Source: Peptococcaceae bacterium | GTDB taxonomy: Bacteria; Bacillota; Desulfitobacteriia; Desulfitobacteriales; Syntrophobotulaceae | Direction of reading: 5' to 3' | Assembly: GCA_009782825.1 (NCBI GenBank) | Contig: WRII01000017.1 | Coordinates: 1-42,928 of the forward strand | Length of the DNA stretch: 42,928 bases | In this document: one piece after another, positions 31,727 through 39,373 of the stretch | How the letters are laid out: the number at the start of each line of letters is the position of its first letter | How positions within the stretch are numbered: position 1 is the stretch's first letter | Made by a program: the position numbers and the translations under genes | Notes under the pieces: model-generated | What the model was told of the DNA's origin: nothing | Databases searched by the model: none | What the model saw: only the letters and a program-made list of their open reading frames with translations

Positions 31727-33118
31727 CTATCCCATCATGATCCACGTGTCGGGATACTTTGTTTTTTCCACGTTGCCGCGGTTCCGGAACGCCGCCATGC
31801 CCAATGTAATGATACCAACGCGCCCAAAGAACATGAACAGAATCATGATAGCCATAGAAGCAGGTCCAAGGCTGGGCGTTATCCCGAGTGAAAGCCCGCA
31901 GGTGGCAATGGCCGATAGGGTCTCAAACAGAATTCCTGAAAAAGGAAGCTCCGGTTGGATCAAAGCGATGGCAGAGGATCCTGCCAGAATTGCCGTCAGC
32001 ACCACAAGCAGAATTGACAGAGCGCCGACAATCTGTGGTGCCGGAACAGTGCGCCCGAACACCGACAGCCTGCTCTTACCCTGCAGAGAACTTATGGCTG
32101 ACAAAAACAAAATGCCGGCCGTGACGTTTTTGATACCCCCTGCCGTTGAGCCGGCCGATCCCCCGATAAGCATCAGAAGCATCGTCATCATCATGGACAC
32201 GCCGGTGAAGGATGCCTGATCCAGTGTACACAGACCACCTGACCGGGGCGTAACAGCCTGAAAAAGGCTGGCCAGCGCCGCGTCAGGGAAAGACATAGCG
32301 CCCAGTGTTTCAGGGTTTGTCCGCTCGGTGATATAAAAGAACACCCATCCCAAGGCTACCAGCCCCAGCGACACAGTCAGCACCAGTTTCGAATGCAAAT
32401 GGAGCTTCCTAAACCGGCGGTTGCGCCAAACGTCCTCCCACACGAAAAACCCAAGCCCACCTATGAAGATCAGCGCCATCACTGTTATGGAAACAGCAGC
32501 ATCCCCCGTATACGCGGTCAGGCTGGAGAAGGCCCCGGTATCCCCCATCACATCAAAGCCCGCGTTGCAAAAAGCGGAAACGGAGTGAAACACACCCATG
32601 CCCAATCCTTTCCATACCCCGTATTCAGGCAGAAAACGGAGCCAAAGAACAACGGCCCCAACCCCCTCGAACACAAAGGTTCCGATCAAAACATGGCGAA
32701 CCAGGCGGACAACCCCCTGCATATCCTTCAAGTTCAGAGAGTTCACGATCAGCAGCCGCTGTGATAGGCCAATATTCTTGTTCATTATGAAAAAGAATAT
32801 TGTGGTGATCGACATGAACCCCAACCCGCCGATCTGGATCAGACATAAGATGACTGTTTGCCCAAAGAAGCTCCAGGTCTGAGCCGTGTCTGTGACCGCC
32901 AGTCCAGTGATGCAGGTTGCGGAAGTGGAGGTAAACAGTGCCGTCATAAACGGTACCGAAACGCCGTCGCGGGAAGAAATGGGCAGCTCCAGAAGGAGCG
33001 CTCCCAGCAGGATGAGGGCTAAAAATCCCAGAACCATGACCCTGGCAGGACTCAAGGTTTTGCGGGAAAGTGTCAAGGTTTTACGAGAAAGTGCCATAGT
33101 TTTGCGAGAAAATGTCAT
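31727..33118 (-). CDS. ktrB: Potassium uptake channel subunit, KtrB/TrkH type
   Basis: This membrane protein of 463 residues has four MPM repeats. The selectivity-filter regions are visible: TSTSATCITGLAV, FHSVSAFCNAGFD, QAVTPRSGGLCTLD and LSAIATCGLSLG. The RCK-docked gating loop is GGSAGSTAGGIKNVT. It works with the KtrA-like protein encoded just downstream to import K+ for turgor control. The N-terminus has three tandem heptapeptides of the form LSRKTLT (from a 21-bp repeat) that are unusual for the family and lie before the first helix. No c-di-AMP (ydaO) riboswitch was seen in the 110 bases before the start. Confidence 0.92.
   Translation of the reverse strand: MTFSRKTMALSRKTLTLSRKTLSPARVMVLGFLALILLGALLLELPISSRDGVSVPFMTALFTSTSATCITGLAVTDTAQTWSFFGQTVILCLIQIGGLGFMSITTIFFFIMNKNIGLSQRLLIVNSLNLKDMQGVVRLVRHVLIGTFVFEGVGAVVLWLRFLPEYGVWKGLGMGVFHSVSAFCNAGFDVMGDTGAFSSLTAYTGDAAVSITVMALIFIGGLGFFVWEDVWRNRRFRKLHLHSKLVLTVSLGLVALGWVFFYITERTNPETLGAMSFPDAALASLFQAVTPRSGGLCTLDQASFTGVSMMMTMLLMLIGGSAGSTAGGIKNVTAGILFLSAISSLQGKSRLSVFGRTVPAPQIVGALSILLVVLTAILAGSSAIALIQPELPFSGILFETLSAIATCGLSLGITPSLGPASMAIMILFMFFGRVGIITLGMAAFRNRGNVEKTKYPDTWIMMG
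33053..33118 (-). repeat. Three 21-bp units at the start of ktrB
   Basis: Each unit encodes Leu/Phe-Ser-Arg-Lys-Thr-Leu/Met-x on the minus strand. The units differ at a few bases, so the duplication is not brand new. Confidence 0.75.
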
Positions 33119-33181
33119 GCCACGACGATTCCTTCCTGAGCTCCTTCACTGCAAAAAATATTATGCAAGTTCTCCTTTATA

Positions 33182-33210
33182 AAAATAACACAATAGGATA
33201 GAATCATCAA
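33182..33210 (-). promoter_or_regulatory. Possible promoter of ktrB-ktrA
   Basis: On the minus strand TTGATG (33210-33205) is followed after 17 bases by TATTTT (33187-33182), about 65 bases before the ktrB start. Confidence 0.35.
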
Positions 33211-33228
33211 GAACGTTCCCCGGCCCCG

Positions 33229-33954
33229 TCAAATTCTCCGCATAAACTTCCTTGTGAAAAAAGCTATCCATATTGCGCATGACAGCAAACCGAGTGCGAA
33301 CGCTATGATATGTGTCCCGTCCATTATGACCTTTCCTACCCAGAACGATGGAAGGAATGAAGCGAAAAATGAATACGGAGCAGGGGCGAACCAAACAATG
33401 AAAAGCCCCAGGAAACTGATCCCCATCAACTTTGACAAGGCAAGCCCCTCGACGCGGTTAGCGGCAAACGACACAACCATCATAGACATAGATATTCCCG
33501 TCAGAGTGCTTATCACCGAGCTTGACAGAATGGTACTCCAAGACAACTCCGAAAGGCGAAACAGTGATAAAACAGCAAGTGAACTCACAAAAGCCCAAAG
33601 CATAGGAACCCCGATGCGTGCTGTCAGGTAAGCGTACCCCTCAACAGGCGTGATCTGATAAAACGCGCCTATATCTTCATCCCGTTCCTCAAGCATCAGG
33701 AAAGCGGCAATCATCGCCGCGAACAAAGGCGTGAGCATAACAAGGAACCCATCAACAAGGCCATACCACGGCGAAAAGGAGAAGGAAAACATATCCTCCG
33801 CAAGACGATTCGTTAACGGGATGCCGAACCGGAAGGCCAGTCCGACAATAAAGGGAGCAGGGATAAGCACAAACAGCATACCGTCTTTGGCAATTTGTCT
33901 CAGTCCAATTTGAAAAAGTTTCATTGTCCGCCCCATGCCCCTCATGCCCCTCAT
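33229..33954 (-). CDS. ABC-2-type exporter permease, second subunit
   Basis: This 241-residue protein has six hydrophobic helices, for example MLFVLIPAPFIVGLAFRFG and LVMLTPLFAAMIAAFLML. The short EERDEDIGAFYQITPV loop between helices 2 and 3 is seen in ABC-2 drug or lantibiotic-type permeases. It overlaps the upstream permease gene by 4 bases (ATGA), so the two should be equimolar half-permeases. Translation could also start at ATG 33924 (MKLFQIGLRQ), since the first ten residues come from a duplicated ATGAGGGGC unit. Automated systems often name this pair fluoroquinolone exporters; the substrate is unproved. Confidence 0.75.
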   Translation of the reverse strand: MRGMRGMGRTMKLFQIGLRQIAKDGMLFVLIPAPFIVGLAFRFGIPLTNRLAEDMFSFSFSPWYGLVDGFLVMLTPLFAAMIAAFLMLEERDEDIGAFYQITPVEGYAYLTARIGVPMLWAFVSSLAVLSLFRLSELSWSTILSSSVISTLTGISMSMMVVSFAANRVEGLALSKLMGISFLGLFIVWFAPAPYSFFASFLPSFWVGKVIMDGTHIIAFALGLLSCAIWIAFFTRKFMRRI

Positions 33955-34652
33955 GCCTTTTGGTTCCCTTCAGTTTGCATGGCTGCAGGGATACGGCAGT
34001 TTGCGTAATACAGGCCCAGCGCCGCGAACAACACCTGTACGCCCCACACCCACAAGACGGGAGTGTCCGCTATGCCCAACGAATATCCTATCATGCGCCA
34101 CAATGCTGTACCCGGGGATATTTCTAAAAGTGGATGTATACTCCCGAAGGCCGTGAGAAGGGACGGAACTGTCAGTAACGTCACAGGCGGGATGGCGATG
34201 AGCATGTAGTGATTGACCGATCTGGCATAAGACGCTATTATCAGACCGATGATGTTAAACACCACCGAGCCCATAAATACGCTTGCCGTCAACAGGAGAT
34301 AATTATGAGTCTCCTGCAGTCCTATGGCAACAATCAGAACGGCGGACAGCGCTGAGATAAATGCCAGCGACACGGCTTTTGATAAGACATACTCTAACGG
34401 CTTAAGCGGAGAAATTCCCCAAAACCGATGAAGTCCCTCCTGCCTTTCAAGGAGCCATATCCCTCCGATAAAGAACGACCCAAGCATAGCCGGGTCAGTC
34501 AGGATGATGATAGAAGCGGCAAACCCTTTGTATTCATAAGGGCACATGAACAGCCCTATGATATACAACGCACTGATGAACATGTAGAGAAAATAAAAGC
34601 CGTATTTAATGTGATAGCGTATATCGCCTTTGAGCGCAGAAAAAAACCTCAT
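33951..34652 (-). CDS. ABC-2-type exporter permease, first subunit
   Basis: This 233-residue permease has six predicted helices, starting YGFYFLYMFISALYIIGLF. The loop after helix 2 (IWLLERQEGLHRFWGISPL) is the coupling region facing the ATPase, and the last helices include LWVWGVQVLFAALGLYY. It lies between the ATPase (4-base overlap) and the second permease (4-base overlap), so it is one operon with them. The family resemblance is to the Rv2686c/Rv2687c-type drug export permeases; this is a weak family inference. Confidence 0.78.
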   Translation of the reverse strand: MRFFSALKGDIRYHIKYGFYFLYMFISALYIIGLFMCPYEYKGFAASIIILTDPAMLGSFFIGGIWLLERQEGLHRFWGISPLKPLEYVLSKAVSLAFISALSAVLIVAIGLQETHNYLLLTASVFMGSVVFNIIGLIIASYARSVNHYMLIAIPPVTLLTVPSLLTAFGSIHPLLEISPGTALWRMIGYSLGIADTPVLWVWGVQVLFAALGLYYANCRIPAAMQTEGNQKA

Positions 34653-35503
34653 TGCAAGCTCCTTCCCGTCAGCGCGATAAAAACATCCTCCAGCGTTTGC
34701 TCCTTTGAGTGTATGCGTGTGAGTGTCCCGGCGTCCAGTACGGTGCGGAAGTCCTCCGAAGCGCCAAGTTCGGACAGCAGGCAGATGTTTTTTGATTCCT
34801 GTCTGTTCTTGGCAAAGCTGTACTCCACCGTCGTGTCATCGCCACTCTGGCGTAATGCGTGGGGAGTATCTATCGCTTGAATTTTCCCGTCAACAATAAA
34901 CGCCACGCGGTCACACAATTCTTCCGCGTCGTGCATATTGTGGGTGGTCAGAATAATGGTCTTGCCCCTCGTTTTCTCTTCCAGAATCATATCCTTGAGT
35001 ACTCTGGCGTTCGCGGGATCAAGCCCGCTTGTCGGCTCGTCCAAAAAGAGCAGTTTGGGGTTGTGCATCAGACAGCGCACAAAGCCAAGCCGCATTTTCA
35101 TTCCTTTTGAGTACTTGCCGACCTTTTTGTCCGCGTCATGATGAAGCCCGACTTTTTCCAACAAAAGCATAATGTCGGCTATCTTTGCGGAGTAAAGGGA
35201 AGCAAAACCCCTCAGATTTTCGAGCGCGGTAAACTTGCCATAAAAATTGGGAAACTCAAAATCCACGCCAATATTTTCATAGAAGCTGCTTTTTCTGGTG
35301 TTGATCTCTACATCCAAAACACGCACACTGCCGCGATACTGCCGCAGGACGCCCGTCAATATTTTCTGCAAGGTGCTTTTCCCCGCGCCGGAGGGGCCGA
35401 GAAAGCCGAAGATCTCGCCTTGCTCCACAGTAAAGCTGATACCCTGTATGGTATCGTCTTTCGCGGCGGGGTATTTCAAATAAACATCCTGTACGCTAAT
35501 CAT
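34649..35503 (-). CDS. ABC exporter ATP-binding protein
   Basis: This is an ATPase of the ABC-2/drug-exporter group: Walker A GPSGAGKST, Q loop region in ENIGVDFEFPNFY, signature YSKGMKMRL, Walker B LLFLDEP followed by TSGLDPANARVL, and the switch His in LTTHNMHDAEELCD. A C-terminal extension of about 70 residues carries a dimer-type domain ending in TLEDVFIALTGRSLQ. ATG 35503 is preferred over 35512 because the GTAGGTG site is correctly spaced from it; both overlap the TetR gene end. It forms an operon with the regulator and both permeases. Confidence 0.9.
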   Translation of the reverse strand: MISVQDVYLKYPAAKDDTIQGISFTVEQGEIFGFLGPSGAGKSTLQKILTGVLRQYRGSVRVLDVEINTRKSSFYENIGVDFEFPNFYGKFTALENLRGFASLYSAKIADIMLLLEKVGLHHDADKKVGKYSKGMKMRLGFVRCLMHNPKLLFLDEPTSGLDPANARVLKDMILEEKTRGKTIILTTHNMHDAEELCDRVAFIVDGKIQAIDTPHALRQSGDDTTVEYSFAKNRQESKNICLLSELGASEDFRTVLDAGTLTRIHSKEQTLEDVFIALTGRSLQ

Positions 35504-36092
35504 GTGTTTCACCTACGATTTCTTTCAAGACGCCGTCAAGGATTATATTCATGATTGATATTCGAGCGGCTTTATCTTCTTGCATCACGTTCAGGAAACT
35601 CAAACTTAATACCTGGAAAATCTTAGCTGTCATTGGAATACCACATATAAAATTAACTCCGTATTCCGTGAGTTTTAATAAAGCGGCTTCGTCGTCGCGG
35701 GTATGTGCTTCTATGATCTCTTTTGGCAGCTTGCGGATTAAATAATCTGTTGTTTCTGAGTCTATCTTCATGATGAGCGGATAGCGGTCAATCTGTTCCA
35801 TCATCCAGAAACAGGTTTGCTTCACCAATTCTCTTGGAGGTAAATTATGGTTTTCCCGTAAAAAATCCTCCAGTTCAGACCACATCATTTTCTGTAAGGA
35901 AAAAATAATCTCGATAAAGAGATGTTCTTTGCTGGAATAAAAGGAGTAGAAAGACCCCTTGGCTATACCCGCTGCCTGTGCTAATTCGTCAATGGAAACC
36001 TTCCTGATGCCAAGAGCGGTAAACAACCGTTCACCCTGTGTAAATAATCTTTCTCTGATAATTTCTTTTTCGGTTTCACTAAATCGTGGCAC
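35496..36092 (-). CDS. TetR-family transcriptional repressor of the ABC exporter
   Basis: This is a repressor of about 198 residues. The N-terminal helix-turn-helix is clear in GIRKVSIDELAQAAGIAKGSFYSFYSSKEHLFIEI, the signature of TetR proteins. The C-terminal part is an all-helical ligand-binding domain. GTG 36092 is preferred because AGGTGAG at 36102-36108 is nine bases from it but directly abuts GTG 36101. Its stop overlaps the exporter ATPase start, so it is the first gene of the exporter operon. A dyad at 36108-36138 just upstream is the likely operator, giving negative autoregulation. Confidence 0.9.
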   Translation of the reverse strand: MPRFSETEKEIIRERLFTQGERLFTALGIRKVSIDELAQAAGIAKGSFYSFYSSKEHLFIEIIFSLQKMMWSELEDFLRENHNLPPRELVKQTCFWMMEQIDRYPLIMKIDSETTDYLIRKLPKEIIEAHTRDDEAALLKLTEYGVNFICGIPMTAKIFQVLSLSFLNVMQEDKAARISIMNIILDGVLKEIVGETHD

Positions 36093-36107
36093 AGGGCTCA
36101 CCTCACC

Positions 36108-36138
36108 TATATGACCTAATATCTAATATAGTCATATA
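36108..36138 (-). promoter_or_regulatory. Probable TetR operator dyad
   Basis: TATATGAC at 36108-36115 and GTCATATA at 36131-36138 form a perfect 8+8 inverted repeat with a 15-base A/T-rich spacer, immediately upstream of the regulator gene. Confidence 0.6.
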
Positions 36139-36170
36139 TATTGTACTGTGGGCCATGCACTTTGTCAAGT

Positions 36171-36203
36171 GTTCCCTTATAAAACTGTGTTCCCTTATAA
36201 AAC
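36171..36203 (+). repeat. Tandem GTTCCCTTATAAAAC units (18-bp period)
   Basis: The 15-bp unit occurs at 36171-36185 and 36189-36203, separated by TGT, between the TetR operator and the promoter of the second exporter. Confidence 0.9.
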
Positions 36204-36209
36204 AAATCC

Positions 36210-36503
36210 TTGACTAAGGTGGTCTAAGAGTGTTATAAGTAGCTATAATACATTTATAAAGGAGTCTCATGTATCACATGAACTTCTCGATCTGATGAAA
36301 CAGTATTTCCACAAAGGCTGAACGCAATCACATAGGGGAAATATCCCGGTCGGCGGCGTGAGTCGTATCGAGTTTTTGGCTTTAAGGGTGGGGAAGCCGG
36401 TCAACCAGACGTCGCTGGACGTCACAGGTTGCCGGTTCTCTGCCTTTTAGTTACAGTCCCTTAGCATATATTTTAAAATTTTTTAAGTTTAGGAGGAATT
36501 ACA
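36210..36503 (+). promoter_or_regulatory. Promoter and structured leader of the second ABC exporter
   Basis: TTGACT at 36210-36215 and TATAAG at 36234-36239 are 18 bases apart. A mini-ORF with AAAGGAG at 36258-36264 follows at 36269-36295 (Met-Tyr-His-Met-Asn-Phe-Ser-Ile, stop). At 36395-36437 lies a two-tier hairpin: outer arms AGCCGG(T)CAACC and GGTTGCCGGTT, inner arms GACGTC and GACGTC around GCTG. The exporter gene starts at 36504 with AGGAGG. The layout suggests attenuation control. Apart from this, 36139-36503 holds no gene; a frame reading GGVSRIEFLALRVGKPVN over the same DNA makes decayed coding sequence an alternative. Confidence 0.45.
36451..36464 (+). repeat. Dispersed repeat 2, copy 4
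   Basis: TTACAGTCCCTTAG lies between the leader hairpin and the exporter gene. The same unit is found at 24453, 26702 and, reversed, at 31685. Confidence 0.7.
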
Positions 36504-37496
36504 ATGGCCGCACTGAGTTTAGAAACCGTTAAGATGTCGAAGCGATTCGGCAAATTCACAGCCCTTAACAGTATTGACTTAAAGGTGAACGAGGGCGAGG
36601 TATTTGGCTATATCGGCCCAAACGGATCAGGAAAGACAACGACGATCCGTGTCCTGTTGGGGATCCTTCAAGCGTCAGAAGGCATGGCAAAGGTGTTTGG
36701 GATGGATGCCTGGAAAGATGCGGTAGAAATACACAAAAGAATCGCCTATGTCCCGGGCGACGTGAATCTGTGGCCCAATCTGACCGGCGGTGAGGTCATT
36801 GATTTGTTTGTCAGGCTGCGAGGGAAACATGACAAGTCCAGACGCGAACAGCTGCTGACCCTGTTTGATCTGGATCCGTCAAAAAAATGCCGGACATATT
36901 CTAAGGGCAACCGGCAAAAGGTAGCGCTTGTTGCCGCATTTGCCTCCGATGCTGATTTGTATATTCTCGACGAACCGACCAGCGGGCTTGATCCCTTGAT
37001 GGAAAAAGTCTTTCAGGAATGTGTGCTTGACCTGAAGAAGGACGGCAAAGGCATTTTCCTGTCCAGCCACATCATGTCCGAAGTGGAGAAGCTCTGCGAT
37101 AAAATCGCGATCATTCGCGAAGGTGTGATCGTCGAAACGGGGACACTTGCCGAAATGCGTCATCTTACGAGAATCACCATGACTCTCGAAACGGAATCAC
37201 CGGTTGAGAATCTTGCCCAAATTAAAGGAGTCCACGATATTACGGAACATCTGGGTGGGATCTCCTTTCAAGTGGATTCGAATGAACTCGGCGGTGTGGT
37301 TTCCTACATCGGAAAATACGGTGTCAAGAAACTTGAAAGCACTCCGCCCACACTGGAAGACTTATTCATGCGGCATTACAACGCGGACGTTAGCAGCAAT
37401 ATGGACAACAGCATGGACAACAGCATGGACAACAGCATGGGCGATAGCATGGGTGACACTATGGACAACAGTATGGAGGGAGGGGAGAAATCATGA
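36504..37496 (+). CDS. ABC exporter ATP-binding protein (polyketide/drug-exporter type)
   Basis: This 330-residue ATPase has Walker A GPNGSGKTT near residue 39, signature YSKGNRQKV, Walker B LYILDEPTSGLDP, and the switch His in LSSHIMSEVEKLCD. Group features such as AYVPGDVNLWPNLTGGEVIDLF are those of ATPases that pair with single long ABC-2 permeases exporting polyketide-like antibiotics. The start is ATG 36504 after AGGAGG. Residues 300-323 are six tetrapeptides of the Met-Asp-Asn-Ser type arising from a 12-bp repeat. It overlaps the permease gene by 4 bases (ATGA). The leader before it may regulate it. Confidence 0.9.
   Translation: MAALSLETVKMSKRFGKFTALNSIDLKVNEGEVFGYIGPNGSGKTTTIRVLLGILQASEGMAKVFGMDAWKDAVEIHKRIAYVPGDVNLWPNLTGGEVIDLFVRLRGKHDKSRREQLLTLFDLDPSKKCRTYSKGNRQKVALVAAFASDADLYILDEPTSGLDPLMEKVFQECVLDLKKDGKGIFLSSHIMSEVEKLCDKIAIIREGVIVETGTLAEMRHLTRITMTLETESPVENLAQIKGVHDITEHLGGISFQVDSNELGGVVSYIGKYGVKKLESTPPTLEDLFMRHYNADVSSNMDNSMDNSMDNSMGDSMGDTMDNSMEGGEKS
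37401..37472 (+). repeat. Six 12-bp units encoding MDNS in the ABC ATPase tail
   Basis: ATGGACAACAGC is repeated three times, then ATGGGCGATAGC, ATGGGTGACACT and ATGGACAACAGT. Each unit starts with ATG in frame, so the tract also contains several possible internal starts just before the permease gene. Confidence 0.95.
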
Positions 37497-39100
37497 GCGG
37501 AAATTTTGAAAATACCGGTACCCTTATCCGGCTGACCCTCCGGCGAGAACGTATTATATCAACGGTTTGGATTGGCATTTTATGGGTGTTTTCTGTGGCT
37601 CTTGCGCCTGCGCTGGGCAATATGTTCGGTATCGAGGCCAGAGCAGGGCTTATCGAAATGGTAGAAAATCCTGCTATGATCGCCATGGTAGGGCCTGCCT
37701 ACGGTATTGACAACTATACCTCCGGCGCCTTGTATGCGAATATGATGCTGCTTTGGGTGATGATCGCCGTTGCTGTTATGAATATTTTCCTGGTCGTTCG
37801 CCACACGCGCGGTGATGAGGAAAGAGGCCGCGCGGAGGTCGTGCGTTCTCTGCCGACGGGCAGGCTGGCCAATTTGAATGCTACAATGATCACAGCACTC
37901 ATTGTGAACGCCGCTCTTGCCCTGCTGACCGGTCTTGGGATTGCTGTCATGGGCGTTGAGAGCATGGATTTTACCGGTTCCATGTTGTACGGCGTTGTGC
38001 TAGGCGTTTCGGGAGTGTTTTTCGCCGCGGTCGCCGCGCTGTTTTCGCAGCTTTCTTCCTCTTCACGCGGCGCGATAGGACTGTCATTTGCGGCATTATT
38101 TGTCGTCTATATCATGCGCGCTGCCGGAGATATGAACAGCGAGGCGTTATCGCTTGCCAGCCCGATGGGACTGGTTCAGCGAGCTCAGATTTATGTAGAA
38201 AATCATTGGTGGCCAATTGTAATCCTGCTGCTTGAAGCGGCTGTTGTTATGGGTGTCGCTTACGCGTTGAACGCGATCCGCGATATGGATCAGGGCTTTA
38301 TCCACGCCAGACCGGGACGTAAGAAGGCTTCGTTTTTCCTGCGATCACCGTTTGGGCTGACCTTCCGGCTGCTGCGGAATATAATGCTGGCATGGATCAT
38401 AGCTATATTCGTTCTTGGCGCGTCTTACGGCTCAATTTTGGGAGATATTGATAATTTTGTTGAGAACAGCGATTTTTATTCTATGATGATCGGCGCCAAC
38501 CCTGATTTTACGACAGCACAGATGTTTGTTTCGATGGTCACCGCTATTATGGCTCTGATCTCAGTTATTGCAGTCTTAATGGCCGCCCTGAAGCTGCGGG
38601 GGGAGGAAAAAGACGGACGCGCCGAGCATGTTCTGTCCCGCGTCGTCTCCCGTGTAAAGTACATGTCGGATTATGTAATAATGGCCTTTGCGGTCAGCGT
38701 ATTAGCGCAGGCTGCCACCGCGCTTGGGATTTATTTGGCGGCTCTTTCTGTTTTGCCTGATCCGGGCGATCTTACGCTGGGTTATCTGCTGAAGGCAAAT
38801 ATGGTCTATCTTCCCGCGATGTGGGTCATGATCGGTGCGACGATTTTCCTAATCGGTATCCTGCCGAAGGCAACCCCGATAATTTGGGGATATTATGGAT
38901 TTACTTTTTTCGCGGTCTTTATCGGACGTTTCCCTGATATCTTCCCCGATTGGTTCCCGAAAACCACCCCATTCGGTCACATTCCGCAGCTCCCTGTTGA
39001 CAGCATAAATTACGGAACACTTGCTGTATTGACAGGGATCGCTGTCGTCCTGACGGCTGCAGGGGTTATATGTTACAGGAAGAGGGATATGGCAGCATGA
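37493..39100 (+). CDS. Long ABC exporter permease (polyketide-antibiotic exporter type)
   Basis: This 535-residue membrane protein has about twelve helices in two homologous halves (first half starting IISTVWIGILWVFSVALAP, second NIMLAWIIAIFVLGASYGSI). A repeated motif occurs after the second helix of each half: RHTRGDEERGRAEVVRSLP and KLRGEEKDGRAEHVLSRVV, the coupling loops to the ATPase. This internal symmetry is typical of the COG3559-type exporters encoded next to antibiotic genes or as resistance determinants. The gene starts inside the ATPase end. Its last 20 bases are duplicated just beyond the stop (39081-39120). Confidence 0.87.
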   Translation: MSGNFENTGTLIRLTLRRERIISTVWIGILWVFSVALAPALGNMFGIEARAGLIEMVENPAMIAMVGPAYGIDNYTSGALYANMMLLWVMIAVAVMNIFLVVRHTRGDEERGRAEVVRSLPTGRLANLNATMITALIVNAALALLTGLGIAVMGVESMDFTGSMLYGVVLGVSGVFFAAVAALFSQLSSSSRGAIGLSFAALFVVYIMRAAGDMNSEALSLASPMGLVQRAQIYVENHWWPIVILLLEAAVVMGVAYALNAIRDMDQGFIHARPGRKKASFFLRSPFGLTFRLLRNIMLAWIIAIFVLGASYGSILGDIDNFVENSDFYSMMIGANPDFTTAQMFVSMVTAIMALISVIAVLMAALKLRGEEKDGRAEHVLSRVVSRVKYMSDYVIMAFAVSVLAQAATALGIYLAALSVLPDPGDLTLGYLLKANMVYLPAMWVMIGATIFLIGILPKATPIIWGYYGFTFFAVFIGRFPDIFPDWFPKTTPFGHIPQLPVDSINYGTLAVLTGIAVVLTAAGVICYRKRDMAA

Positions 39101-39120
39101 AGAGAGATATGGCAGCATAA
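39081..39120 (+). repeat. 20-bp tandem duplication over the permease stop codon
   Basis: AGAGGGATATGGCAGCATGA and AGAGAGATATGGCAGCATAA follow each other directly (18 of 20 identical). The first contains the stop codon of the permease, the second a nearby in-frame copy that is not translated. Confidence 0.9.
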
Positions 39121-39217
39121 TGATTTGGGGACTGCTTCGAAATGAAACAGTGTGAATATTGCGACGATTATTCAAAGGTTTAATATCAACCATCCAGGAA
39201 CTCTATAGCTAATTCTA

Positions 39218-39247
39218 TTGTACTTTTGACTGCAGAGATGGTACAAT
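39218..39247 (+). promoter_or_regulatory. Possible promoter with overlapping dyad before the acetate-transporter gene
   Basis: TTGTAC at 39218-39223 and TACAAT at 39242-39247 are 18 bases apart. TTGTAC and GTACAA (39241-39246) also form an inverted repeat, so a regulator could bind across the promoter. Confidence 0.4.
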
Positions 39248-39373
39248 GTGGGTGTAGAGGCTCTGGTTTTTTCTTTGCCTTTGGTAAAAGTTTCATTTGC
39301 CTGGATTTATGGGGTACATGAAAGAGATAAGGGCCTGTACAAAAAATATAATTAAGGAAAGGGTGTTTAATTA

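Noticed and set aside
33119-33228. A c-di-AMP (ydaO/ktrAB) riboswitch before the potassium channel gene
   Set aside because: The gap is only 110 bases and lacks the conserved motifs; a plain promoter explains it better.
36388-36440. A cobalamin-riboswitch-like string GGGGAAGCCGG with nearby GC-rich pairing
   Set aside because: The GCCACTG and B12-box segments are absent and the pairing forms a simple two-tier hairpin. The downstream gene is a drug exporter, not a cobalamin gene.
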